Positions 1-6,224 of a stretch of 16,213 bases of DNA are shown here, piece by piece. Below the pieces are notes generated by a model. It worked only from the letters and a program-made list of their open reading frames with translations, was not told the DNA's origin and ran no database searches. The DNA is taken from contig DGNZ01000116.1 in NCBI GenBank assembly GCA_002389175.1, positions 1 through 16,213 on the forward strand, in the 5' to 3' direction. The translations under genes were made by a program, and so were the position numbers. Each line of letters starts with the position of its first letter. The first letter of the stretch is position 1. Source of the stretch: Rhodospirillaceae bacterium UBA4479 (GTDB taxonomy: Bacteria > Pseudomonadota > Alphaproteobacteria > Rhodospirillales > Casp-alpha2).

Positions 1-49
1 CAAAAAGACAGGAGCTGCCTCGCACAAATTACTGTGAATAATGCACTCA

Positions 50-67
50 GACTGAATAAATTCAGTC
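50..67. repeat. Perfect 8-bp inverted repeat, operator-like
   Basis: The arms GACTGAAT (50-57) and ATTCAGTC (60-67) are exact reverse complements separated by AA. No T-run follows on either strand, so it does not look like an intrinsic terminator. It lies about 15 nt downstream of the -10 of the minus-strand promoter candidate at 82-110, so it would sit in the first transcribed bases. A repressor operator, or a hairpin at the 5' end of that transcript, would fit. The symmetry is seen directly; the role is inferred. Confidence 0.5.
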
Positions 68-81
68 CAATTACAATTTCA

Positions 82-110
82 TGTATATATGCGCGTTACA
101 GCTCCGTAAA
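82..110 (-). promoter_or_regulatory. Candidate sigma70-type promoter, reading left
   Basis: On the minus strand a TTTACG -35 box (105-110) and a TATACA -10 box (82-87) are 17 nt apart. Transcription would start near 75 and run off the left edge. An overlapping TATATA at 84-89 is an alternative -10. The match is moderate and the region is AT-rich, so chance is possible. It agrees in direction with the stronger promoter at 304-332 and suggests a minus-strand gene just outside the window, divergent from the lipoprotein gene. Confidence 0.35.
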
Positions 111-181
111 TTGCCCAATCAGACAACCAACCGCCGCCCGCGCATCTCTTCCAAAACACAATGTCAATCAGCGTCACAAGG

Positions 182-298
182 CACCCGAAGGTGTTTGTGA
201 ATATGTGCCAGAGGCACAAAACCGGCCGAAAGGTTCCGACCGGAGTGGCGCGTTCTAAAGCGCTGGTCCGGGCTTGTCAAACCCCTTTCGTACGAGGG
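182..298 (-). ncRNA. Structured leader or small RNA, unidentified
   Basis: Read on the minus strand, this stretch contains hairpins in close succession. From the 5' end they are CCCT/AGGG (283-298), GCGC/GCGC (248-263), an 8-bp stem at 222-243 with loop AACCUU, a 6-bp stem TGTGCC/GGCACA with a 3-nt loop (204-218), and CACC-UUCG-GGTG (182-193), a classic stable tetraloop. The 222-243 stem has two G-U wobbles on the minus strand that become C-A mismatches on the plus strand, and the tetraloop is UUCG only on the minus strand. Both favour minus-strand RNA. The promoter at 304-332 lies directly upstream. I recognise no known RNA family (not tmRNA, RNase P, SRP RNA or a tRNA) and see no U-tract, so a 5' leader of a gene to the left is as likely as a free small RNA. 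Confidence 0.4.
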
Positions 299-303
299 CA
301 GGA

Positions 304-332
304 AGTATAACTTCCCAAAACGTAGAGATCAA
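304..332 (-). promoter_or_regulatory. Strong sigma70-like promoter, reading left
   Basis: On the minus strand TTGATC (-35, 327-332) and TATACT (-10, 304-309) are separated by exactly 17 nt, the best promoter match seen in the window. The start would fall near 296-298, right at the first hairpin of the structured stretch. The -10 is embedded in a perfect inverted repeat, GGAAGT-ATA-ACTTCC (301-315), which could be a regulator site. The gene served must lie beyond base 1. Confidence 0.5.
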
Positions 333-362
333 ACGCAAAGCAGTAAAACAATCCGCCCGCGC

Positions 363-392
363 TTGGCCTCAGCCAGTGAGTGGTGGTATATG
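363..392 (+). promoter_or_regulatory. Candidate promoter for the lipoprotein-thiolase genes
   Basis: TTGGCC (363-368) and TATATG (387-392) are 18 nt apart, and the TGG just before the -10 fits an extended -10 (TGnTATAAT-like). Initiation would be near 399, giving a leader of about 70 nt before the ATG at 471. A weaker pair, TTGGCA (407-412) and TATTGC (431-436), lies closer to the gene. These are pattern matches only. Confidence 0.25.
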
Positions 393-470
393 ATGATGCC
401 TAGACTTTGGCAAGCGTCTAATATCAAAAATATTGCAATTGCGAAGAAAAATTCAAAAGGTCAGATTTCA

Positions 471-950
471 ATGCATGCATCGATCAAATTTCGGCAGATT
501 ACGAGACATTTTGTTTTGACGGTTGGCATGATTGCCTTGGTCGGATGCACACAAACCGCCAATATTTCTGCTAATCAGGCGGCACATTCGGGCAGTTCTG
601 CCAGTACGAACGCCGCGGAGCCCCAACCGAGTATTTTTCCTGATCTGCCGATTCCACAAGGTGCCAAAATGAATGTGGATCGAACCCTAGTTGTTGGCAC
701 CGAAGACTGGTTTGGACAATTGGTCTTAGAAGCATCCGGAAATACATTCCAGATGTTTGATTTTTATCGCAACGGTCTGCCAAAGTTTGGCTGGGCGGAA
801 ATCACATCCGTTCGAGCCGCTGTAAGTGTCCTGACCTATGAACGTGAGCAGCGCATATTACAGATGCAAATCGAAAGTGGGTCCCTGACCGGTTCCGTCA
901 TCACTATTACTGTATCGCCACGCGGTATTGCTAAACCACCCGCAAGCTAA
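471..950 (+). CDS. Predicted outer-membrane lipoprotein, unknown family
   Basis: This 159-residue protein starts with a lipoprotein signal: a positively charged stretch (residues 1-13), a hydrophobic core FVLTVGMIALV, and the lipobox LVGC with the acylated cysteine at residue 26. Thr, not Asp, follows the cysteine, which by the usual Lol sorting rule suggests the outer membrane. A Ser/Ala/Asn-rich linker (27-53) leads to a small folded domain (about 55-152) that opens with FPDLPIPQGAKM and contains FYRNGLPKFGW. The frame is open back to a TTG at 363, but the ATG at 471 puts the signal peptide at the N-terminus and has an AGG about 10 nt upstream, so I prefer it. The thiolase gene follows after 26 nt and may be co-transcribed. 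I do not recognise the domain family and assign no function. Confidence 0.75.
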   Translation: MHASIKFRQITRHFVLTVGMIALVGCTQTANISANQAAHSGSSASTNAAEPQPSIFPDLPIPQGAKMNVDRTLVVGTEDWFGQLVLEASGNTFQMFDFYRNGLPKFGWAEITSVRAAVSVLTYEREQRILQMQIESGSLTGSVITITVSPRGIAKPPAS

Positions 951-976
951 TTCAAAAGAATCATAAGGAAACAATT

Positions 977-2224
977 ATGCACGACGTAGTCATCATCGAC
1001 GGTGTCCGAAGCCCCATCGGTAAATTCGGCGGTGGATTATCCAAAGTCCGTCCGGATGACCTATTGGCTGAGGTCCTAAAGGCCTTAGCAAATAGGACGG
1101 GACTTGATACGGCCTCAATTGATGAAGTCTATGCAGGTTGCGGCAACCAGGCTGGAGAAGACAATCGTGACGTGGCTCGTATGGCGAGCCTTTTGGCGGG
1201 ATTTCCAACAGAAGTGCCTGGGGTCACGATCAATAGAAACTGTGCCTCTGCGCTGGATGCCGTCAATGCCGCCGCCCGCACAATTGCCATTGGTGAGGGA
1301 AAACTATGTATCGGGTCCGGTGTTGAATGCATGAGCCGGGCACCATTTGTGATGGGAAAACCCGAACGCGTCCCGACCAATCAAGCCCCAACATTATGGG
1401 ACACGACCGTCGGCTGGCGTTTCAACAATCCCAAAATGGACGCGATGTATCCGATCGTCTCATTGGGAGAGACCGCCGAGAACATCGCCAAAGAAATGCA
1501 AATCACGCGTGCTGAGCAGGATGCATTTGCATTGGAAAGCCAACATCGTGCTGTTGCCGCCATCAATTCAGGCAAGTTTCGCGATGAAATTGCGCCGATC
1601 AGCGTACCGTCGCGTAGGGGCGACCCAATCATCATCGACACCGATGAACATATTCGTGCCCGGAACGATAATGGCGTTCTGACGGTTGATACGGACCTTG
1701 AGGGCTTGGCAAAACTGCGCCCCGCCTTCACTAAAGACGGCACAGTCACAGCAGGAAATTCATCGGGCATTAATGATGGTGCCGCAGCCTTGCTATTAAG
1801 TGATTCTGAAACAGCCGCATCACTGGGCATGAAACCGAAACTGAAATGGTTGGGTTCGGCATCTGCAGGCGTTGATCCCCGTGTCATGGGATATGGCCCC
1901 GTTCCGGCCACAGAGAAACTTTTGATACGCCTGGGGCTGAGTTTAGATGACATCGGATTGATCGAGCTAAACGAAGCATTTGCTGCTCAGGCCATCGGCT
2001 GTATACGCAAACTTGGCATCGACCATGACAAGGTCAACGTCAACGGCGGCGCAATTGCGCTGGGACATCCCACAGGGGCATCTGGTGCACGCATAGTCAT
2101 TACGTTGATGCATGAAATGGAGCGCCGCGCAAAAGCTGGCAATCCCGTCAAATACGGCTTGGCAACATTATGCGTCGGCGTCGGCATGGGTGTCGCCACC
2201 GTGTTCGAATGGATTGGAGAATAA
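977..2224 (+). CDS. Thiolase (acetyl-CoA acyltransferase, PcaF-like)
   Basis: This 415-residue protein has the full thiolase fold signature. The nucleophilic cysteine is in NRNCASALD (Cys89), followed by GGVE-like GSGVECMSRAPFVMGK (113-128), NEAFA (Asn332), GHPTGASGAR with the catalytic His364, and the second active-site cysteine in CVGVGMG (Cys399). It catalyses either condensation of two acyl-CoAs or thiolytic cleavage of a 3-ketoacyl-CoA. The segment TLWDTTVGWRFNNPKM and the following ETAENIAKE resemble the beta-ketoadipyl-CoA thiolase (PcaF) branch, but the substrate is not fixed by this. The C-terminal motif departs slightly from the usual CIGGGMG (second Gly is Val402). AAGGAA at 965-970 is a good ribosome binding site. 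It is followed after one nucleotide by a CoA-transferase gene, so the two probably act in the same acyl-CoA route. Confidence 0.93.
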   Translation: MHDVVIIDGVRSPIGKFGGGLSKVRPDDLLAEVLKALANRTGLDTASIDEVYAGCGNQAGEDNRDVARMASLLAGFPTEVPGVTINRNCASALDAVNAAARTIAIGEGKLCIGSGVECMSRAPFVMGKPERVPTNQAPTLWDTTVGWRFNNPKMDAMYPIVSLGETAENIAKEMQITRAEQDAFALESQHRAVAAINSGKFRDEIAPISVPSRRGDPIIIDTDEHIRARNDNGVLTVDTDLEGLAKLRPAFTKDGTVTAGNSSGINDGAAALLLSDSETAASLGMKPKLKWLGSASAGVDPRVMGYGPVPATEKLLIRLGLSLDDIGLIELNEAFAAQAIGCIRKLGIDHDKVNVNGGAIALGHPTGASGARIVITLMHEMERRAKAGNPVKYGLATLCVGVGMGVATVFEWIGE

Positions 2225-2225
2225 G

Positions 2226-3443
2226 ATGCCCCGGCCACTCGAAGGGGTTCGCGTTGTCGGCCTGGAACAGTATATGGCTGGCCCATATTGCACATTGCTG
2301 TTAGCGGACGCCGGGGCTGAAGTCATTAAGATCGAACGGCCGGGCCTAGGTGATCCACGGCGCCAGATGCCCCCCTTTGCTGAAAAAGATGGGCACAAAA
2401 AAGGTGCCGGGTTCATGGGTTATAATCGAAATAAAAAAAGCCTCGCGCTTAATTTGCGTGACCCAAAGGGACAAGAAGTCTTCAAGAAACTTTGCGGCAC
2501 CGCGGATGTTGTTGTCGAAAATCTGCGGCCTGGGTCAATGTCGAAACAAGGTCTTGGCCACATCGACATGCGGGCCGCAAATCCACGACTGATCTGGGCG
2601 ATCATTTCTGGGTTTGGGCGAATGCCGGGTTATACGGGTCCCTATTCTGATCGACCCGCATTCGACATCGTCGCCGAAAGCATGAGTGGCATGATGAACT
2701 TGGTCGGGTTCGCTGATAAGCCACCCAGTTGGACAATCTATGGCCTCGCCGACATCATATCAGGGACCATGGCGGCGTATGGGATCATGCAGGCGTTGTA
2801 CATGCGCGAGAGAACAGGCGAAGGCCAGATGGTCGATAGTGCTATGTTCGATAACATGCTGGCGCTCAACGAGCAGATGATTTCGTATTATTCCATCGCC
2901 GGAGAAATTGGCGAACGCGGCAAACCCAAGAACTATTATCCGCGTGGTGCGTTCGAAGCATCAGACGGATGGGTCGCATTGCATTGCCCCGATAATATTT
3001 TATGGGGACGGTTGGCAACGGCTATCGGGCACCCTGAACTCAAAGATGACGCGCGTACATCGACGTCTCCTGCACGCTGTAAACATATTCCGATGATTGA
3101 TGCGTTGATCACGGAATATTTAAGCCATATGACACGGGACGAGGCCGTCGCAGCATTGAATGCGGCTGGCGTGCCCTGTGGTTCCGTGAATCGTGCAAAT
3201 GATGTCTTTCATGACCCCCATGTGGCAGCACGGAAAATGCTGATCGAGATCGATGATCCGAAAGTGGGTGCGTATAAATTCGCGCGCACAACACCGCACA
3301 TGTCAGCAGCACCTGAACCACCGACCAATCCCGCACCTGAGTTGGGCGAACACACGCGTGATCTTCTGAAAGATTTGGGTTATGCGGAAACAGATATCGA
3401 CGCCATGGCAGGCGCCGATATCATAGGTGTCCACAAGAGTTAA
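2226..3443 (+). CDS. CaiB/BaiF-family (class III) CoA-transferase
   Basis: This 405-residue protein moves CoA between carboxylic acids and their thioesters. Family marks include PRPLEGVRVVGLEQYMAGP at the N-terminus, ADAGAEVIKIERPGLGDPRR (27-46), the NRNKKSLALNL strand (68-77), and the YGLADIISGTMAA segment where Asp176 aligns with the catalytic Asp169 of formyl-CoA transferase. RTGEGQMVDSAMFD follows. The C-terminal part has AAGVPCGSVNRANDVFHDPHV, the usual end of the fold. The frame is open further upstream inside the thiolase gene, but the ATG at 2226 starts at the family's normal N-terminus, follows the thiolase TAA by one base, and has GGAG 7 nt before it. Coupled translation with the thiolase is likely. 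The acid used as substrate cannot be told from sequence. Confidence 0.92.
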   Translation: MPRPLEGVRVVGLEQYMAGPYCTLLLADAGAEVIKIERPGLGDPRRQMPPFAEKDGHKKGAGFMGYNRNKKSLALNLRDPKGQEVFKKLCGTADVVVENLRPGSMSKQGLGHIDMRAANPRLIWAIISGFGRMPGYTGPYSDRPAFDIVAESMSGMMNLVGFADKPPSWTIYGLADIISGTMAAYGIMQALYMRERTGEGQMVDSAMFDNMLALNEQMISYYSIAGEIGERGKPKNYYPRGAFEASDGWVALHCPDNILWGRLATAIGHPELKDDARTSTSPARCKHIPMIDALITEYLSHMTRDEAVAALNAAGVPCGSVNRANDVFHDPHVAARKMLIEIDDPKVGAYKFARTTPHMSAAPEPPTNPAPELGEHTRDLLKDLGYAETDIDAMAGADIIGVHKS

Positions 3444-3447
3444 CTTA

Positions 3448-3464
3448 GCCGCAGATTATGCGGC
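3448..3464. terminator. Shared hairpin between convergent genes
   Basis: GCCGCA (3448-3453) and TGCGGC (3459-3464) form a perfect 6-bp stem with loop GATTA, lying 4 nt after the CoA-transferase stop and overlapping the clpB stop codon. The two genes converge with only 12 bp between them, so this is the only obvious place for a two-way terminator. No T-run follows on either strand, so it is not a standard intrinsic terminator. Confidence 0.3.
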
Positions 3465-6047
3465 CGCCGCCTGCTCGCCGTTAATCATCAAGCCATCACT
3501 ACCTGCCGAGACTTCGATCTCGTCCCCATCATCGATGCGGCCTTCGAGGATCGCCTGAGCCAGCGGGTTTTCTAAGGCACGTTGGATTGTCCGTTTTAAC
3601 GGACGCGCACCATAAACAGGATCGTATCCTTCATTTGCCAACCAGTGACGAGCAGCTTCATCAAGCTGCAATACGATTGAGCGGGAATGCAGGCGATCGC
3701 GCAACCGCTCCAACTGGATATCGACAATCCCATCCATATGTTCGCGGGATAAACGACGGAACAGAATGGTTTCGTCCAACCGGTTTAGGAATTCTGGGCG
3801 GAAAGATCCGCGCACGACTTCCATCACCATGGGACGGATTTCTTCGAGGTCATGTCCCGCTTCTTGGTTGGCGATCAACTCGCTTCCCAAGTTCGATGTC
3901 ATAATAATGAGCGTATTTCGGAAATCGACCGTGCGGCCTTGTCCATCTGTTAAGCGCCCATCATCTAGAACTTGAAGCAATACATTGAAGACATCGGGGT
4001 GCGCTTTTTCGACCTCGTCAAACAAGATGACCTGATAAGGACGACGACGGACCGCTTCAGTCAATGAACCACCCTCGTCGTATCCGACGTATCCTGGCGG
4101 TGCGCCAATCAGACGTGCGACAGAATGCTTCTCCATAAACTCGGACATATCGATTCGGACTAGCGCCTGTTCATCATCGAACAAGAACGACGCCAATGTT
4201 TTGGTCAACTCGGTTTTACCGACACCCGTGGGGCCTAAGAACAAGAAGGACCCGATGGGCCGGTTCGGATCTTGGAGGCCGGCACGCGCGCGACGTACGG
4301 CGTTAGATACTGCAACCAACGCATCTTCTTGGCCAACAACACGGCCGCGAAGGGCGTCTTCCATTCGAAGCAGCTTTTCACGCTCCCCTTCGAGCATCTT
4401 GTCGACGGGTATACCTGTCCAGCGTGAGATCACCTGAGCAACGTGTTCTGCTGTCACGGACTCATCGACCATGCTGCCATCTTCTTCAGCATCAGCTTTG
4501 GCGAGTCTCTCTTCGAGCTTTGGAATAAGCCCATATGTTAGTTCACCCGCTTCTTCGAGCTTACCATCGCGAATGGCCCGTTCTGCCGTCATCCGCGCGT
4601 TATCCAACTCTTCTTTGAGTTTAGTCGTATCCGCAAGCGATGCTTTTTCCGATTCCCACTGACTGGTGAGTTCTTCGGATTGCGCTTCTAAATCGTCTAA
4701 CTCCGTTTCGAGTTTACCCAAACGATCTTGAGAGCTTTTATCGGGTTCCTTTTTCAACGCCTCGCGCTCGATCTTCAACTGGATAATACGGCGATCTAAC
4801 TCGTCAATCTCTTCCGGCTTACTATCGATCTGCATCCGCAATCGGCTGGAGGATTCATCCATCAAATCGATCGCCTTATCCGGCAAGAACCGATCCGTGA
4901 TGTATCGCGCACTCAGCGTCGCGGCCGCGACCAGCGATGAATCTGTAATGCGAACCCCATGATGTAATTCGTATTTTTCCTTGATCCCGCGCAGGATTGA
5001 TATCGTGTCTTCTACCGTAGGCTCTGACACGAAAACCGCCTGGAACCGGCGCGCCAATGCAGCATCTTTTTCGACGTGTTTACGATACTCATCCAATGTG
5101 GTGGCACCAACACAATGCAGTTCGCCACGCGCCAATGCAGGTTTCAACAAGTTCGATGCATCCATCGATCCTTCTCCCGCCCCGGCACCGACAAGCGTGT
5201 GCATCTCGTCGATGAACAGCACAATCTGACCCGCCGCGTTTTGCACCTCGTTCAGTACAGCTTTTAAGCGTTCTTCGAATTCACCACGGAATTTTGCACC
5301 TGCAATTAACGATCCAAGGTCGAGCACCATCAACGTTTTTCGCTTTAAGTTCTCGGGTACATCGCCATCAACGATACGCTGGGCCAAGCCTTCGACGATT
5401 GCCGTTTTACCAACACCAGGTTCGCCGATCAGGACTGGATTATTTTTGGTTCGACGCGACAGCACTTGGATGGTGCGGCGGATTTCCTCGTCCCTTCCAA
5501 TCACGGGGTCGAGCTTGCCTTCCATCGCGGCAGCCGTCAGATCGGTGGCATATTTATTGAGCGCATCGTAATTGTCTTCGGCATTCGCTGAATGCGCGGG
5601 ACGGCCCTTACGGAATTCATTAATCGCACTGTTAAGCTTTTGCGGCGTGACGTCGGCATCTTCCAAAATCTGCGCCGCAGGTGTCCCCTTAGAAAGAGCA
5701 ACGGCAATCAGTAAACGCTCGGCCGTAACAAAACTATCGCCAGCCTTATCAGCCAATTGTTCCGCTTGATCAAAAAGCTTTGCGGTCTCAGGTGCCAAGT
5801 AAAGCTGTCCCGCTCCGTCACCTTCGACTTTTGGGATTTTATAGAACGCTTGATTGGTGCCTTCGATGGCACGGCCGCGATCACCGCCAGCGGCGTCAAT
5901 CAGATTGGCTGCCAAGCCTTCTGAATCCTCAAGTAATGTTTTAAGAACATGCAACGAAGTCAGTTGCTGGTGGTTATTTCTGAGCGCTAATGTTTGCGCA
6001 GACTGAATAAAGCCCCGCGCACGCTCGGTATAGTTTTCAAAGTCCAT
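3456..6047 (-). CDS. clpB: ClpB disaggregase (AAA+ chaperone)
   Basis: This 863-residue protein has the length and complete architecture of ClpB, the cytoplasmic hexamer that pulls polypeptides out of aggregates together with DnaK. The Clp N-domain covers about 1-145. The first AAA+ module has Walker A GEPGVGKT (208-215), Walker B VLFIDE (276-281) and the arginine fingers RR at 333-334. The long coiled-coil middle domain spans about 405-525 (rich in E, K, L). The second module has Walker A GPTGVGKT (605-612), Walker B ILFDE (674-678), pore loop GYVGYDEGG (652-660) and sensor-2 GARPLKR (813-819). Pore loop 1 is KFRGEFEER with Phe253 in place of the more usual Tyr, a conservative change. The middle domain distinguishes it from ClpA/ClpC. 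AAAGGA sits about 7 nt before the ATG. In this class clpB normally follows DUF4167 on the same strand; here a MOSC gene lies between them. Confidence 0.98.
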   Translation of the reverse strand: MDFENYTERARGFIQSAQTLALRNNHQQLTSLHVLKTLLEDSEGLAANLIDAAGGDRGRAIEGTNQAFYKIPKVEGDGAGQLYLAPETAKLFDQAEQLADKAGDSFVTAERLLIAVALSKGTPAAQILEDADVTPQKLNSAINEFRKGRPAHSANAEDNYDALNKYATDLTAAAMEGKLDPVIGRDEEIRRTIQVLSRRTKNNPVLIGEPGVGKTAIVEGLAQRIVDGDVPENLKRKTLMVLDLGSLIAGAKFRGEFEERLKAVLNEVQNAAGQIVLFIDEMHTLVGAGAGEGSMDASNLLKPALARGELHCVGATTLDEYRKHVEKDAALARRFQAVFVSEPTVEDTISILRGIKEKYELHHGVRITDSSLVAAATLSARYITDRFLPDKAIDLMDESSSRLRMQIDSKPEEIDELDRRIIQLKIEREALKKEPDKSSQDRLGKLETELDDLEAQSEELTSQWESEKASLADTTKLKEELDNARMTAERAIRDGKLEEAGELTYGLIPKLEERLAKADAEEDGSMVDESVTAEHVAQVISRWTGIPVDKMLEGEREKLLRMEDALRGRVVGQEDALVAVSNAVRRARAGLQDPNRPIGSFLFLGPTGVGKTELTKTLASFLFDDEQALVRIDMSEFMEKHSVARLIGAPPGYVGYDEGGSLTEAVRRRPYQVILFDEVEKAHPDVFNVLLQVLDDGRLTDGQGRTVDFRNTLIIMTSNLGSELIANQEAGHDLEEIRPMVMEVVRGSFRPEFLNRLDETILFRRLSREHMDGIVDIQLERLRDRLHSRSIVLQLDEAARHWLANEGYDPVYGARPLKRTIQRALENPLAQAILEGRIDDGDEIEVSAGSDGLMINGEQAAAA

Positions 6048-6121
6048 GCCTAAATCCTTTCATTGCGCCGAGTGATGTTGCCCTCAATTGAGCAGCAATA
6101 CCCCCTCGCGAAGTGTGGTCA

Positions 6122-6130
6122 TGTTATAAC
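6122..6130 (+). promoter_or_regulatory. Candidate extended -10 promoter for the MOSC gene
   Basis: TGT followed by TATAAC (6122-6130) matches an extended -10 element with no recognisable -35. Initiation would be near 6137, about 90 nt before the MOSC start. It would overlap the clpB promoter candidate on the other strand. GTTATAAC is itself a palindrome, so this could equally be part of a regulator site. Confidence 0.2.
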
Positions 6131-6132
6131 AA

Positions 6133-6160
6133 ATATGGCCTACCAGCGCGACGCCGCAAG
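6133..6160 (-). promoter_or_regulatory. Candidate heat-shock (RpoH) promoter of clpB
   Basis: On the minus strand CTTGCG (6155-6160) and CCATAT (6133-6138) are 16 nt apart, resembling the sigma32 pattern CTTGAA plus a C-rich -10 ending in ATnT. The start would fall near 6125, giving a leader of about 78 nt. clpB is a classic RpoH target in proteobacteria, which supports the reading. Only the pattern is seen; no expression data are available. Confidence 0.45.
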
Positions 6161-6177
6161 CGCTACAGCAACAAAAA

Positions 6178-6191
6178 TCAACGTTCGTTGA
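6178..6191. repeat. Short inverted repeat upstream of the MOSC gene
   Basis: TCAACG-TT-CGTTGA is a perfect 6-bp inverted repeat in the 177-bp space between the divergent clpB and MOSC starts. It lies upstream of the clpB -35 candidate and in the possible MOSC leader. It could be an operator or chance; nothing further supports a role. Confidence 0.3.
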
Positions 6192-6224
6192 CAGTGCCGA
6201 ATTCGCCGTTCAGTGTTTGTCATT

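Noticed and set aside
221..243. T-loop-like GGTTCCGACC suggesting a tRNA
   Set aside because: No acceptor, D or anticodon arms can be folded around it; the segment pairs better as a simple hairpin on the minus strand.
34..258. 74-codon plus-strand open frame at the left end
   Set aside because: It begins with GTG without a ribosome binding site, resembles no protein, and runs through the palindrome and the hairpins of the opposite strand.
363..470. Longer lipoprotein start at TTG 363
   Set aside because: It would bury the signal peptide behind 36 residues, and a lipobox needs to be near the N-terminus.
1381..1953. 190-codon open frame antisense to the thiolase
   Set aside because: It lies wholly opposite conserved thiolase sequence and its translation looks like no known protein; a frame effect of the real gene.
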